From: Nonomuraea thailandensis
Lineage (GTDB): Bacteria; Actinomycetota; Actinomycetes; Streptosporangiales; Streptosporangiaceae
NCBI RefSeq assembly: GCF_024172165.1
Contig: NZ_JAMZEB010000002.1
Coordinates: 8,964,501-9,028,500 of the forward strand
Direction: 5' to 3'
Length of the DNA stretch: 64,000 bases
The notes under the pieces are model-generated. The model was not told where the DNA came from. It saw only the letters and a list, made by a program, of their open reading frames with translations, and made no database searches. This document shows, piece after piece, positions 20,249-28,284 of this stretch. A program made the translations under genes and the position numbers. Numbering within the stretch: position 1 is the first letter of the stretch; each line of letters opens with the position of its first letter.

Positions 20249-21781
20249 TCAGATCGCCCGGAACCCGTTGCTCGGCCTGCTCGTCCGGTTGGCCCGGTCC
20301 ACCGCCATCACGTAGTAGTGGTCGCCGCGCTCGCCGTCGGGGTCGGTCCAGTGGACCTGCCTGTCGCCGGGCACGACCGCGACGAGGTTGCGCGCGTCTG
20401 CGAAGTCACCCGAGCCCGCGTGCCGGTCGAGGCGGAAGACGGCGAACAGGAACGGCTCGTCCCTGCCGGTGGCCACCGCCCGCACCTCGACCCCGCCCGA
20501 GCGGACCCGCTTGGCGTAGGCCAGCACCGGCCGCCGCGGCGGCTCGCCGCCCGCCAGCCTGGGCAGCACGGGCGCGAGCGCGGGCCGCTGGTAGTGGTCG
20601 TTGACCGCGGTGGAGACGGAGCCGATCCGGTCCACCTTGACGTCGTTGGCGTTGTACCAGATGTCGCCGCCGATCTCGGGGTGCTCGCGGTTGAGCGTCA
20701 GATGCCTGGACAGCTCGCCCGGCACCTGCCACTCGGGCGCCTGCGCGGGGTCGCCCGCCTTGTACGCGGCCTGCCCGATCCACAGCAGCGTGTTCGTGCC
20801 GCTCGCCACGTCCGACCACCACGGCACGAGCTTGGAGTAGTCGGCCGGCGGCTGCCCGATGTACCAGTAGAGCTGCGGCGCGATGTAGTCGAGCCAGCCC
20901 TTCTTGACCCAGCCGCGGGTGTCGGCGTGCAGATTGTCGTAGGACTGGCCGCCGTTGGTCTCGGAGCCGAGCGGGTCGGTGCCCTTGTTGCGCCAGATGC
21001 CCGACGGGCTGATGCCCCAGGCGATCTCCGGCTTCTCGGCGAGCACCCGCTGCTGCATCTCCTGCACCATGAGGTCGACGTTGTTGCGCCGCCAGGAGGC
21101 CAGGTCGGGGAAGCCGGCGCCGTACTTGGCGAACTCCTCGGCATCGTCGAAGGCCGTGGTGTTGGTCGGGTAGAAGTAGTCGTCGAAGTGCAGGCCGTCG
21201 ATGTCGTAGCGGGTGACCGCGTCCATCATCGCGTCCTGGCAGAACTTGCGGACCTCCGGCATGCCCGGGTTGTAGTAGAGCTTGCCGCCGAACGGCAGGA
21301 TCCAGTCGGGGTTCTTGCGGCCGGGGTGGTCGGGGTGCAGCTTGGCCGGGTCGGCCTGCATCGAGACGCGGTACGGGTTGAACCAGGCGTGGAAGGCCAG
21401 GCCGCGCTTGTGCGTCTCCTCCACGGCGAACCCGAGCGGGTCGTAGCCGGGGTCCTGCCCCTGGGTGCCGGTCAGGTACTGCGACCACGGCTCGTACGGC
21501 GACGGCCAGAACGCGTCGGCCGTCGGCCTGATCTGCACGAACACCGAGTTCAGCTTCCTCTGGACGGCCACGTCCAGCCACGCCAGGTACTCGGCCTTCT
21601 GCTCCTCGGCGCTCAGCCCGGGCTTGGACGGCCAGTTGATGTTGACCACGGACGCGATCCACATGCCCCGCATCTGCCGTAACGGCGGGACGTAGCCGGC
21701 CTCGGCGAAGGCCGGCAGCGGGACGGCGGAAGCGGCGGCGGCGAGGGCGAGACCCTTCAGGAGAGTCCTTCTGCTGGGCAT
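20249..21781 (-). CDS. Secreted glycosyl-hydrolase-like protein (GHL10/DUF187), probable Tat substrate
   Basis: The 510-residue protein starts MPSRRTLLKGLALAAAASAVPLPAFAEA. The SRRTLLK motif followed by a hydrophobic stretch and an AFA cleavage site indicates Tat export. Residues 35-400 match the GHL10 TIM-barrel family (QMRGMWIASVVNINWPSKPG, 'FVQIRPTADAFWPS', 'HAWFNPYR', DGLHFDDYFYP, 'WGISPSGIWRNK', DYIAPQLYWYIG). The C-terminal 100 residues look like a fibronectin-III-type beta domain. Family members act on cell-wall or extracellular glycans, but few have proven substrates. It is transcribed away from a NagZ-like gene, which suggests a joint role in wall-sugar turnover. Confidence 0.88.
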   Translation of the reverse strand: MPSRRTLLKGLALAAAASAVPLPAFAEAGYVPPLRQMRGMWIASVVNINWPSKPGLSAEEQKAEYLAWLDVAVQRKLNSVFVQIRPTADAFWPSPYEPWSQYLTGTQGQDPGYDPLGFAVEETHKRGLAFHAWFNPYRVSMQADPAKLHPDHPGRKNPDWILPFGGKLYYNPGMPEVRKFCQDAMMDAVTRYDIDGLHFDDYFYPTNTTAFDDAEEFAKYGAGFPDLASWRRNNVDLMVQEMQQRVLAEKPEIAWGISPSGIWRNKGTDPLGSETNGGQSYDNLHADTRGWVKKGWLDYIAPQLYWYIGQPPADYSKLVPWWSDVASGTNTLLWIGQAAYKAGDPAQAPEWQVPGELSRHLTLNREHPEIGGDIWYNANDVKVDRIGSVSTAVNDHYQRPALAPVLPRLAGGEPPRRPVLAYAKRVRSGGVEVRAVATGRDEPFLFAVFRLDRHAGSGDFADARNLVAVVPGDRQVHWTDPDGERGDHYYVMAVDRANRTSRPSNGFRAI

Positions 21782-21868
21782 GGGGGGTGGCCTCTCGGAA
21801 GTGGTTGTGTCGAGGCCGACGATGACAGAAAATTACCTTCAGATCAACAACTGTGAAGGAAAATGCCG

Positions 21869-23299
21869 ATGAGCGGTGACCTGTACAGACTGGCGATGAC
21901 GGTGCTGCATCCGGGGTTCGAGGGGACCTCCGCCCCCGACTGGCTGCGCCGCGCGCTGGGAGAGGGTCTCGGCGGTGTGGTGCTGTTCGCCCGCAACGTC
22001 GTCAACGCGCGGCTCGTCCGGCAACTGCGCGCCGAGCACCCCGGCACCGTGATCGCCATCGACGAGGAGGGCGGCACGGTCACCCGGCTGGAGGTCATGG
22101 CCGGCAGCTCCTTCCCCGGCAACCGGGCGCTGGGCGTGGTGGACGACGTGGCGCTCACCGAGCAGGTGGGCCGCCAGATCGGCAGGATGCTCGCGGATCT
22201 CGACATCACACTCGACTACGCGCCCTCCGCCGACGTGAACGCCAACCCCGCCAACCCCGTCATCGGCGTGCGCTCGTTCGGCCCCGAGCCGGAGCTGGTC
22301 GCCCGCCACACCGTCGCGTACGTGCGCGGGGTGCAGGGCGCGGGCGTGGCGGCCTGCGCCAAGCACTTCCCCGGCCACGGCGACACGGTCACCGACTCCC
22401 ACCTGGCGCTGCCCACCGTGCACGCCTCGCGCGAGGTGCTGGCCGAGCGCGACCTGCCGCCGTTCCGGGCCGCGATCGGCGCCGGGGTGCGCTCGATCAT
22501 GTCCGGCCACCTGCTCGTGCCCGCGCTCGATCCGTCGATGCCGGCGACGCTCAGCCGTACCGTCCTGACCGAACTCCTCAGGGGCGAGCTCGGGTTCGAC
22601 GGGATGCTCGTCACCGACGCGATCGAGATGCGGGCGGTGGCCGCCATGTTCGGCCCCGGCGAGATCGCGGTGCACGCGCTCGCCGCCGGCGTGGACGCCA
22701 TCTGCGTCGGCCTGACCACCGAGGACGGGCTGCGCGAGCTGCGCGACGCGATCGTGGCAGCCGTCCGCGACGGCCGGCTGCCCGAGGAGCGGCTGGCGGA
22801 GGCGGCAGGCCGGGTGCGCGCGCTGTCAGGCTGGTACGCCGGCCAGGCAGAGGCGAGGGCGCTGGCGCACGACGACCTCGACGAGGGCGTCGGCCTGCGG
22901 GCCGCCCGCAGGGCGCTCACCACGTCCGGGACCGCCGGGCTCGACCGCGGGCCGCTGGTCGTCGAGATCAACACGCGGCTCAACCAGGCCGTGGACCCCG
23001 CCACCCGGACCGGCGTCACGGCCGCGCTGACCTCCCTGCTGCCGAACACCGACAGCGTGCGGCTCGGCCCCGACGGGGAGCTGCCCGAATTCGGCGACCG
23101 GCCCGTCGTGCTGGTGGTGCACGACGCCGCCCGGCACCCCTGGGTGCGCGACACCGTGGCCAAGGCCCTCGCGGTCCGGCCCGACGCGATCATCGTGGAC
23201 ACCGGCGTGCCGGCCCCGCCCCCGGGCGCCACCCACGTCGCCACCCACGGCATCTCCCGCGTGTCCGCGCTGGCCGCGGCGGAATGGCTGCTCGCGTGA
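21869..23299 (+). CDS. Glycoside hydrolase family 3 beta-N-acetylhexosaminidase (NagZ-like)
   Basis: The 476-residue protein has a GH3 N-domain with 'AIDEEGGTVTRL', the KHFPGHGDTVTDSH loop that carries the His general acid/base typical of the NagZ branch, and VTDAIEM with the nucleophile Asp. It releases N-acetylglucosamine from muropeptides or chitin oligosaccharides. No signal peptide is visible, so it is probably cytoplasmic. Unlike Gram-negative NagZ (about 340 residues) it has a second C-terminal domain, as in other actinobacterial members. I chose ATG 21869, 8 bases after GAAGGA; an ATG at 21863 is also in frame. Its last codon overlaps the RpiR regulator start. Confidence 0.9.
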   Translation: MSGDLYRLAMTVLHPGFEGTSAPDWLRRALGEGLGGVVLFARNVVNARLVRQLRAEHPGTVIAIDEEGGTVTRLEVMAGSSFPGNRALGVVDDVALTEQVGRQIGRMLADLDITLDYAPSADVNANPANPVIGVRSFGPEPELVARHTVAYVRGVQGAGVAACAKHFPGHGDTVTDSHLALPTVHASREVLAERDLPPFRAAIGAGVRSIMSGHLLVPALDPSMPATLSRTVLTELLRGELGFDGMLVTDAIEMRAVAAMFGPGEIAVHALAAGVDAICVGLTTEDGLRELRDAIVAAVRDGRLPEERLAEAAGRVRALSGWYAGQAEARALAHDDLDEGVGLRAARRALTTSGTAGLDRGPLVVEINTRLNQAVDPATRTGVTAALTSLLPNTDSVRLGPDGELPEFGDRPVVLVVHDAARHPWVRDTVAKALAVRPDAIIVDTGVPAPPPGATHVATHGISRVSALAAAEWLLA

Positions 23300-24156
23300 G
23301 CGCCGAGCCCGCGAACCCGGTCGCGGCCGTACGCGCCGTGCTGCCCTCGCTGACTCCGGCGGCGCAGTCCATCGCGCGGCTCATCCTGGACGATCCCGGG
23401 CTGGTCGTGCGCAGCACGATCACCGAGTTCAGCGCGGTGTCGAAGACGAGCGAGGCGACGGTCGTGCGCACGGCGCGGGCGCTCGGGTTCTCCGGGTACT
23501 CGCAGCTCCGCTTCGCGCTCGCGGCGGCCGTGGCCAAGGAGCCCGAGCGGCTGGTGCCCGGCGACCTAGGGCCCGACGACCCGCTGACGGACGTGATCGC
23601 CAAGGTGGCGCGGGCCGAGTCGGAGGCGCTGGCCGACACGGCCGCGCAGCTCGACCCCGACCAGCTCGGGGACGTCGTGTCCGCGATCTCGGCGGCGCGG
23701 CGGGTGGACGTGTACGGGGTCGCCGCGTCGGGGCTGGTGGCGGCCGACATGTCGCAGAAGCTGCTGCGGATCGGGCTGTCGAGCCATCCGTTCAGCGACG
23801 CCCACCTGGCGCTGACCAGCGCGGCGCTGCTGAAGGCCGGGGACGTGGCGGTGGCGATCAGCTGCACCGGGGAGACGCCCGACGTGCTGGTGCCGGCGCG
23901 TACGGCGGCGGAGGCGGGGGCGGTGGTCGTGGGGATCACGAACAACCCGCGGTCGTCGCTGGCCGAGCTGGCGGATCACACGCTGGTGTCGGCGGGACGC
24001 GAGACCGCCTTCCGGCCGGGCGCGCTGGCCAGCCGGATCAGCCAGTTGCTGATCGTGGACTGCATCTTCGTGGGGCTGGCACAGCGACGCTACGACACGG
24101 CGGACGCGGCCATCCGCGCCACACGCCTGGCCACGGACCGCTATCGCAACCGGTGA
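23296..24156 (+). CDS. RpiR/MurR-family transcriptional regulator with SIS domain
   Basis: The 286-residue protein has an N-terminal HTH_6 domain at about 15-90 (ITEFSAVSKTSEATVVRTARALGF in parts, 'GYSQLRFAL') and a SIS sugar-phosphate-binding domain at about 125-265 (VYGVAASG, AISCTGETPDVL, VVGITNNPRSSL). It is probably the repressor of the neighbouring amino-sugar genes, responding to a sugar phosphate such as MurNAc-6-P or GlcNAc-6-P; that ligand is an inference. The GTG at 23296 forms GTGA with the NagZ stop, implying translational coupling. An ATG at 23284 is a second possible start. Confidence 0.9.
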   Translation: MSAEPANPVAAVRAVLPSLTPAAQSIARLILDDPGLVVRSTITEFSAVSKTSEATVVRTARALGFSGYSQLRFALAAAVAKEPERLVPGDLGPDDPLTDVIAKVARAESEALADTAAQLDPDQLGDVVSAISAARRVDVYGVAASGLVAADMSQKLLRIGLSSHPFSDAHLALTSAALLKAGDVAVAISCTGETPDVLVPARTAAEAGAVVVGITNNPRSSLAELADHTLVSAGRETAFRPGALASRISQLLIVDCIFVGLAQRRYDTADAAIRATRLATDRYRNR

Positions 24157-24169
24157 CCTCCCGGGTGGC

Positions 24170-24940
24170 TCAGGCGCGGGCGGGTGACAGGGAGGCGAGG
24201 TCGGCCTCGATCCTGGTGGCCGTGGCCAGCAGCGGCGGAAGCAGGTCGCGCTCGGCGGCCTGCAGGCTCGTACGGGTGGCGTGCGTCGAGACGTTGACCG
24301 CCGCCACCGTCCGCCCCGTCCGGTCGCGGATCGGCGCGGCGATCGAGCGCAGCCCCTCCTCCAGCTCCTGGTCCACCATCGCCCACCCGCGCGCCCGCAC
24401 CTCGTCCAGCTCGGCCCGCAACGCGGCCGGCAGCACGATCGTGCGGGAGGTGAGCCGCCGCAGGCAGGCCCCCGCCAGGTAGGCCTCCAGCGCCTCCGGC
24501 GGCAGCGCCGCCAGCAGCACCCGCCCCATCGACGTGCAGTACGCCGGGAACCGGGTGCCGATGCTGATGCTCACCCGCATGATCCGCGCCGTGGCCACCC
24601 GTGCCACGTACACCACGTCCTCCCCGTCCAGCACCGCCACCGAGGCCGACTCGCGCACCTCGGCGGCCAGCCGTTCGAGGTGCGGATCGGCCACCTCGGG
24701 CAGCGACAGGGCCGACAGGTAGGCGTACCCCAGCTCCAGCACCCTGGGCGTGAGCGCGAACAGCCGCCCGTCGTTGCGCACGTACCCGAGCTCGGTGAGC
24801 GTGATGAGGAAGCGCCTGGCCGCCGCCCTGCTGAGCCCGGTGGCGCGGGCCACCTGGCTGAGCGTCTGCTCGGGCTCGGCGGCGCTGAACGCCCGGATCA
24901 CCGCGAGCCCGCGGGCCAGCGACTGCACATGATCCACCAT
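24170..24940 (-). CDS. IclR-family transcriptional regulator
   Basis: The 256-residue protein has an N-terminal winged HTH at about 5-65 (VQSLARGLAVIRAF, TLSQVARATGLSRAAARRFL, LTELGYV) and an IclR effector domain at about 80-250 (SVAVLDGEDVVYVARV, 'GTRFPAYCTSMGRVLLA', GLRSIAAPIRDRTG). The opening resembles PcaR/PobR regulators of aromatic-acid catabolism. It diverges from the ABC importer and benzoylformate-decarboxylase-type operon and most likely controls it. AAGGGG lies 6 bases before the ATG. Confidence 0.92.
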   Translation of the reverse strand: MVDHVQSLARGLAVIRAFSAAEPEQTLSQVARATGLSRAAARRFLITLTELGYVRNDGRLFALTPRVLELGYAYLSALSLPEVADPHLERLAAEVRESASVAVLDGEDVVYVARVATARIMRVSISIGTRFPAYCTSMGRVLLAALPPEALEAYLAGACLRRLTSRTIVLPAALRAELDEVRARGWAMVDQELEEGLRSIAAPIRDRTGRTVAAVNVSTHATRTSLQAAERDLLPPLLATATRIEADLASLSPARA

Positions 24941-24950
24941 GGTGATCCCC

Positions 24951-24978
24951 TTGACAGGAGCCGACAAAGGCGTAGCTT
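24951..24978 (+). promoter_or_regulatory. Sigma-70-type promoter of the catabolic plus-strand operon
   Basis: TTGACA (24951-24956) and TAGCTT (24973-24978) are separated by 16 bases. This places transcription start just before the inverted repeat at 24991 and about 55 bases before the substrate-binding-protein start. Confidence 0.5.
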
Positions 24979-24990
24979 CCGCGATACGGG

Positions 24991-25030
24991 GTTGTTCGAT
25001 CTGAGAATACATGTGCGCATAGCGAACAAC
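24991..25030. promoter_or_regulatory. Candidate IclR operator
   Basis: GTTGTTCG (24991-24998) and CGAACAAC (25023-25030) form a perfect 8-bp inverted repeat spaced by 24 bases. They lie between the divergent IclR and importer genes, just downstream of the proposed -10. A TGTGCGCA palindrome sits inside the spacer. Confidence 0.5.
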
Positions 25031-25042
25031 TAGGAGCCAGCC

Positions 25043-25981
25043 GTGCGTCGCGCTCTCGTGATCCTCGCCGCTCTTCTCGTGACCGCCTGCGGCGGCGCCC
25101 AGCCCGCCACGCCCGGCCAGGGCTCGGGCCCGACCAAGGTCAACGCCGGGGTGATCGCCATCGTCGACACCGCGCCGATCCACCTCGGCAAGGCCAAGGG
25201 CTTCTTCACCGAGCAGCGGATCGACCTGACCATCACCCCGGTGCAGGGCGGCGCGGCGGCCGTCTCCGGCGCGGTGAGCGGCCAGTTCCAGTTCGCCTTC
25301 GCCAACACCACCTCGCTGCTGACCGCCAAGCAGCAGGGGCTGGACGTGAAGGTGGTCGCCAACGGCGTCTCCTCGACCGGCGAGCAGGGCAAGGACTTCA
25401 GCGCGGTGCTGGTCAAGCCCGACAGCCCGATCAAGGCGGCCAAGGACCTGGCGGGCAGGAAGATCTCCGTCAACCAGCTCAAGAACATCGGCGACACGAC
25501 CGTGCGCGCCTCCGTCCGCAACGCCGGCGGCGATCCGTCCGGCATCGAGTTCGTCGAGCTGCCCTTCCCCGACGCGCCCGCCGCGCTGCAGAGCGGCCGG
25601 GTGGACGCCATCTGGGTGGTCGAGCCGTTCGTCAGCCAGGCCATCAGCCAGGGCGCCCGCCCCGTGGCCTGGAACTTCGCCGACGCCGCCCCCGACCTGA
25701 CCGTGGCCATGTACTTCACCACCGGCAGGACCGACGCCGACCTGACCCGGCGGTTCACGGCGGCGATCCGCAAGTCGCTGGAGTACGCCGACGCGCATCC
25801 GGACGAGGTGCGCGAGGTGCTGAAGACGTACACGAAGATCGCACCCGAGGTGATCGCCAAGATCTACCTGCCGAAGTGGCCGGCCGAGGTGAACAAGGCG
25901 TCCGTGCAGACCATCGCCGACCTGGCGGTGGCGGACGGGGTGCTCAAGGAGAAGGTCGACGTGTCGGCGCTGGTGCCGTGA
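25043..25981 (+). CDS. ABC importer substrate-binding lipoprotein (TauA/SsuA/NMT1 type)
   Basis: The 312-residue protein has a short lipoprotein signal with lipobox LVTAC (Cys16). It is followed by an NMT1/SsuA-type binding fold: NAGVIAIVDTAPIHLGKAKGFF, 'VSGQFQFAFANTTSLLTAKQQG', 'VDAIWVVEPFVSQA'. Relatives bind aliphatic sulfonates, taurine, pyrimidine precursors or aromatic acids. The linked benzoylformate-decarboxylase-type and dehydrogenase genes suggest a carboxylic or aromatic acid here. The GTG start follows TAGGAG by 6 bases. It is the first gene of an operon with 4-base overlaps. Confidence 0.9.
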   Translation: MRRALVILAALLVTACGGAQPATPGQGSGPTKVNAGVIAIVDTAPIHLGKAKGFFTEQRIDLTITPVQGGAAAVSGAVSGQFQFAFANTTSLLTAKQQGLDVKVVANGVSSTGEQGKDFSAVLVKPDSPIKAAKDLAGRKISVNQLKNIGDTTVRASVRNAGGDPSGIEFVELPFPDAPAALQSGRVDAIWVVEPFVSQAISQGARPVAWNFADAAPDLTVAMYFTTGRTDADLTRRFTAAIRKSLEYADAHPDEVREVLKTYTKIAPEVIAKIYLPKWPAEVNKASVQTIADLAVADGVLKEKVDVSALVP

Positions 25982-26766
25982 TCCGACGCGACGGGCTGCT
26001 CCCCCGGCTGGGGTACGGCGCCGCCGGGCTCGGCGGCCTGCTGCTCCTGATGGAGGCCGTGCCCCGGCTCGGCCTGGTGGACGAGCGGTTCCTGCCGCCC
26101 GCCTCCGAGATCCTCGCCACGCTGGCCGCGCAGCTCGGCACGGCGGAGCTGTGGATCGCGCTGGGTGAGACCCTGCGCGGCTGGGCGATCGGCCTGGCCC
26201 TGGCGTTCTGCGCCGCGGTCGTGGCCGGGGTGGTCATCGGGATCGTGCCGGGGCTGCGCGCGCTGACGAGCTCGACCGTCGAGTTCCTGCGGCCCATCCC
26301 GTCGGTGGCGCTGGTGCCGCTGGCCACGCTGCTGTTCGGGCCGTCGCTGGGCTCGACGCTGTTGCTGGTCGTCTACGCGTCGTTCTGGCAGGTGCTCATC
26401 CAGGTCCTGTACGGCGTGGCGGCCGTCGACTCCGTGGCCTTCGACACAGCCAGGTCGTACCGGCTGTCGGCCTGGTCGCGGGTCAGGCACCTGGTGTGGC
26501 CGACGGCGCTGCCGTACGTGATGACCGGGCTGCGGCTGGCGGCGGCGGTCGCGTTCATCCTGGCGGTGACGGCGGAGCTGGTCATCGGCAGCCCCGGGCT
26601 GGGCGCGGAGATCCAGGTGGCGCAGAGCAGCGGCGCGGTGCCCTCCGTGTACGCGCTGATCGTGCTGGCCGGGCTGGTCGGCATCGCGGTGAACGCCGCC
26701 GTGCGGCTGCTGGAGCGCAGGGTGCTGGCCTGGCATCCGGCCGTGCGCTCGGAGGTGGCGGCGTGA
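25978..26766 (+). CDS. ABC importer permease 1 (TauC/SsuC type)
   Basis: The 262-residue inner-membrane protein has about six helices and the cytoplasmic coupling loop (YRLSAWSRVRHLVWPTALPYVMTG). Its closest type is the NitT/TauT permease family. The GTG start shares GTGA with the stop of the binding-protein gene. With permease 2 it should form a heterodimeric channel. Confidence 0.9.
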   Translation: MIRRDGLLPRLGYGAAGLGGLLLLMEAVPRLGLVDERFLPPASEILATLAAQLGTAELWIALGETLRGWAIGLALAFCAAVVAGVVIGIVPGLRALTSSTVEFLRPIPSVALVPLATLLFGPSLGSTLLLVVYASFWQVLIQVLYGVAAVDSVAFDTARSYRLSAWSRVRHLVWPTALPYVMTGLRLAAAVAFILAVTAELVIGSPGLGAEIQVAQSSGAVPSVYALIVLAGLVGIAVNAAVRLLERRVLAWHPAVRSEVAA

Positions 26767-27512
26767 AGGCGATCAGGCTGCTGGCCCTGCCCGCGCTGCT
26801 GGTGCTGCTCTGGTGGGCGGTCAGCGGGAGCTCGTTCTACCTGCCGAGCCCGGCGGCCGTGGGGCGGGCGTTCGCCGAGACCTGGTTCTCCGAGCGGCTC
26901 GTGGACGACGTGCTGCCCAGCACCGGCCGGTTGCTGGCGGGTTACGCGCTGGCCGGGCTGCTCGGCGTGGGGCTGGGCGTGCCGATCGGGCTGTCGCGGC
27001 GGCTGCGCGCGACGCTGGAGCCGGTCCTGGAGTTCTTCAGGGCCGTCCCGCCGCCCGTGCTGGTCCCGCTGATCATGCTGCTGGCCGGCATCGACACCCC
27101 GATGAAGGTGCTGGTCATCGTCTCGGGCTGCCTGTGGCCGATCCTGCTCAACACCGTCGAGGGCGTTCGGGCGCTGGACGAGGTGCTCGCCGACACCTGC
27201 CGCATGTACGGCGTCAGGGGCGCGTCCCGGGTGCGGCGGTTCGTGCTGCGCGGCGCGAGCCCGCAGATCATGACCGGGCTGCGGCAGGCGCTGTCCATCG
27301 GGATCATCCTCATGGTCATCAGCGAGATGTTCGCCAGCTCCAGCGGGCTGGGGTTCACGATCGTGCTGTTCCAGCGGCAGTTCCAGATCGCCGAGATGTG
27401 GAGCGGGATCCTGCTGCTCGGCCTGCTCGGGCTCGGGCTGTCGCTGCTCTTCCGCCGCGTGGAGCGGTGGGTGCTGGCCTGGTACTACGGCAGTGGAGCC
27501 GCCCGTGCTTGA
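26763..27512 (+). CDS. ABC importer permease 2 (TauC/SsuC type)
   Basis: The 249-residue inner-membrane protein has the same fold as the preceding permease but is only distantly similar. Markers are 'LLAGYALAGLLGVGLGVPIGLS', 'PLIMLLAGIDTPMKVLVI' and the coupling loop CRMYGVRGASRVRRFVLRGA. The GTG start overlaps the previous stop by 4 bases. Confidence 0.9.
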   Translation: MKAIRLLALPALLVLLWWAVSGSSFYLPSPAAVGRAFAETWFSERLVDDVLPSTGRLLAGYALAGLLGVGLGVPIGLSRRLRATLEPVLEFFRAVPPPVLVPLIMLLAGIDTPMKVLVIVSGCLWPILLNTVEGVRALDEVLADTCRMYGVRGASRVRRFVLRGASPQIMTGLRQALSIGIILMVISEMFASSSGLGFTIVLFQRQFQIAEMWSGILLLGLLGLGLSLLFRRVERWVLAWYYGSGAARA

Positions 27513-28284
27513 GATCCACGACCTGCGCAAGGTGTATGAGAGCCCGGGCCGCCGGGTCGAGGCCATCGGCTCGATCACGCTGAGCGTCGGCGCCGGCGAG
27601 CTGGTCTGCGTCGTCGGCCCGTCGGGGTGCGGCAAGACCACGCTGCTGCGCTGCGTGGCCGGGCTGCTGCCGGTCAGCGGCGGCGAGGTCCGGGTGGACG
27701 GCAGGCGCGTGACCGGCCCGCCGCCGTCCATGGCCGTGGTGTTCCAGGAGTACGGCCGCAGCCTGTTCCCCTGGATGACCGTGCGCCAGAACGTGGAGCT
27801 GCCGCTGAAGGAGAAGCGGCTGCCCGCCGACCGGCGGCGGGACCTGGTGGCCGGCTCCCTGCGCGCGGTCGGGCTCTCCGACGCCGCCGACGCGCACCCC
27901 TGGCAGCTCTCCGGCGGCATGCAACAGCGGGTCGCGATCGCCCGCGCGGTGGCGTACGAGCCGCAGGTACTGCTGATGGACGAGCCGTTCGCCGCCGTGG
28001 ACGCCCAGACCAGGGCGGACCTGGAGGACCTGATCCTGCGGCTGTGGCGGAGCTTCGAGATCACCACGCTCTTCGTCACCCACGACATCGACGAGGCCGT
28101 CTACCTCGGCCGGCGGGTCGTGGTGCTGTCCTCCTCGCCGACCACGGTCATGGAGGACCTCAAGATCGACCTGCCCGCCGAGCGCGACCAGCTCACGACG
28201 CGGTCGCTGCCCCGCTTCGGGGAGCTGCGCGGACACGTCTACCGGCAGATCCAGCGAGCGAGGGGGCACAGTGAGGACCGTTAG
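27505..28284 (+). CDS. ABC importer ATP-binding protein (TauB/SsuB type)
   Basis: The 259-residue nucleotide-binding subunit has Walker A GPSGCGKTT, Q-loop VFQEYGRSLFPW, signature LSGGMQQR, Walker B LLMDEPF and switch THD. It energises the two permeases above. I chose GTG 27505 (MLEIHDLRKVY), 6 bases after GGAG. A GTG at 27493 would add four residues and overlap the permease further. Its 3' end overlaps the decarboxylase start by 14 bases. Confidence 0.93.
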   Translation: MLEIHDLRKVYESPGRRVEAIGSITLSVGAGELVCVVGPSGCGKTTLLRCVAGLLPVSGGEVRVDGRRVTGPPPSMAVVFQEYGRSLFPWMTVRQNVELPLKEKRLPADRRRDLVAGSLRAVGLSDAADAHPWQLSGGMQQRVAIARAVAYEPQVLLMDEPFAAVDAQTRADLEDLILRLWRSFEITTLFVTHDIDEAVYLGRRVVVLSSSPTTVMEDLKIDLPAERDQLTTRSLPRFGELRGHVYRQIQRARGHSEDR

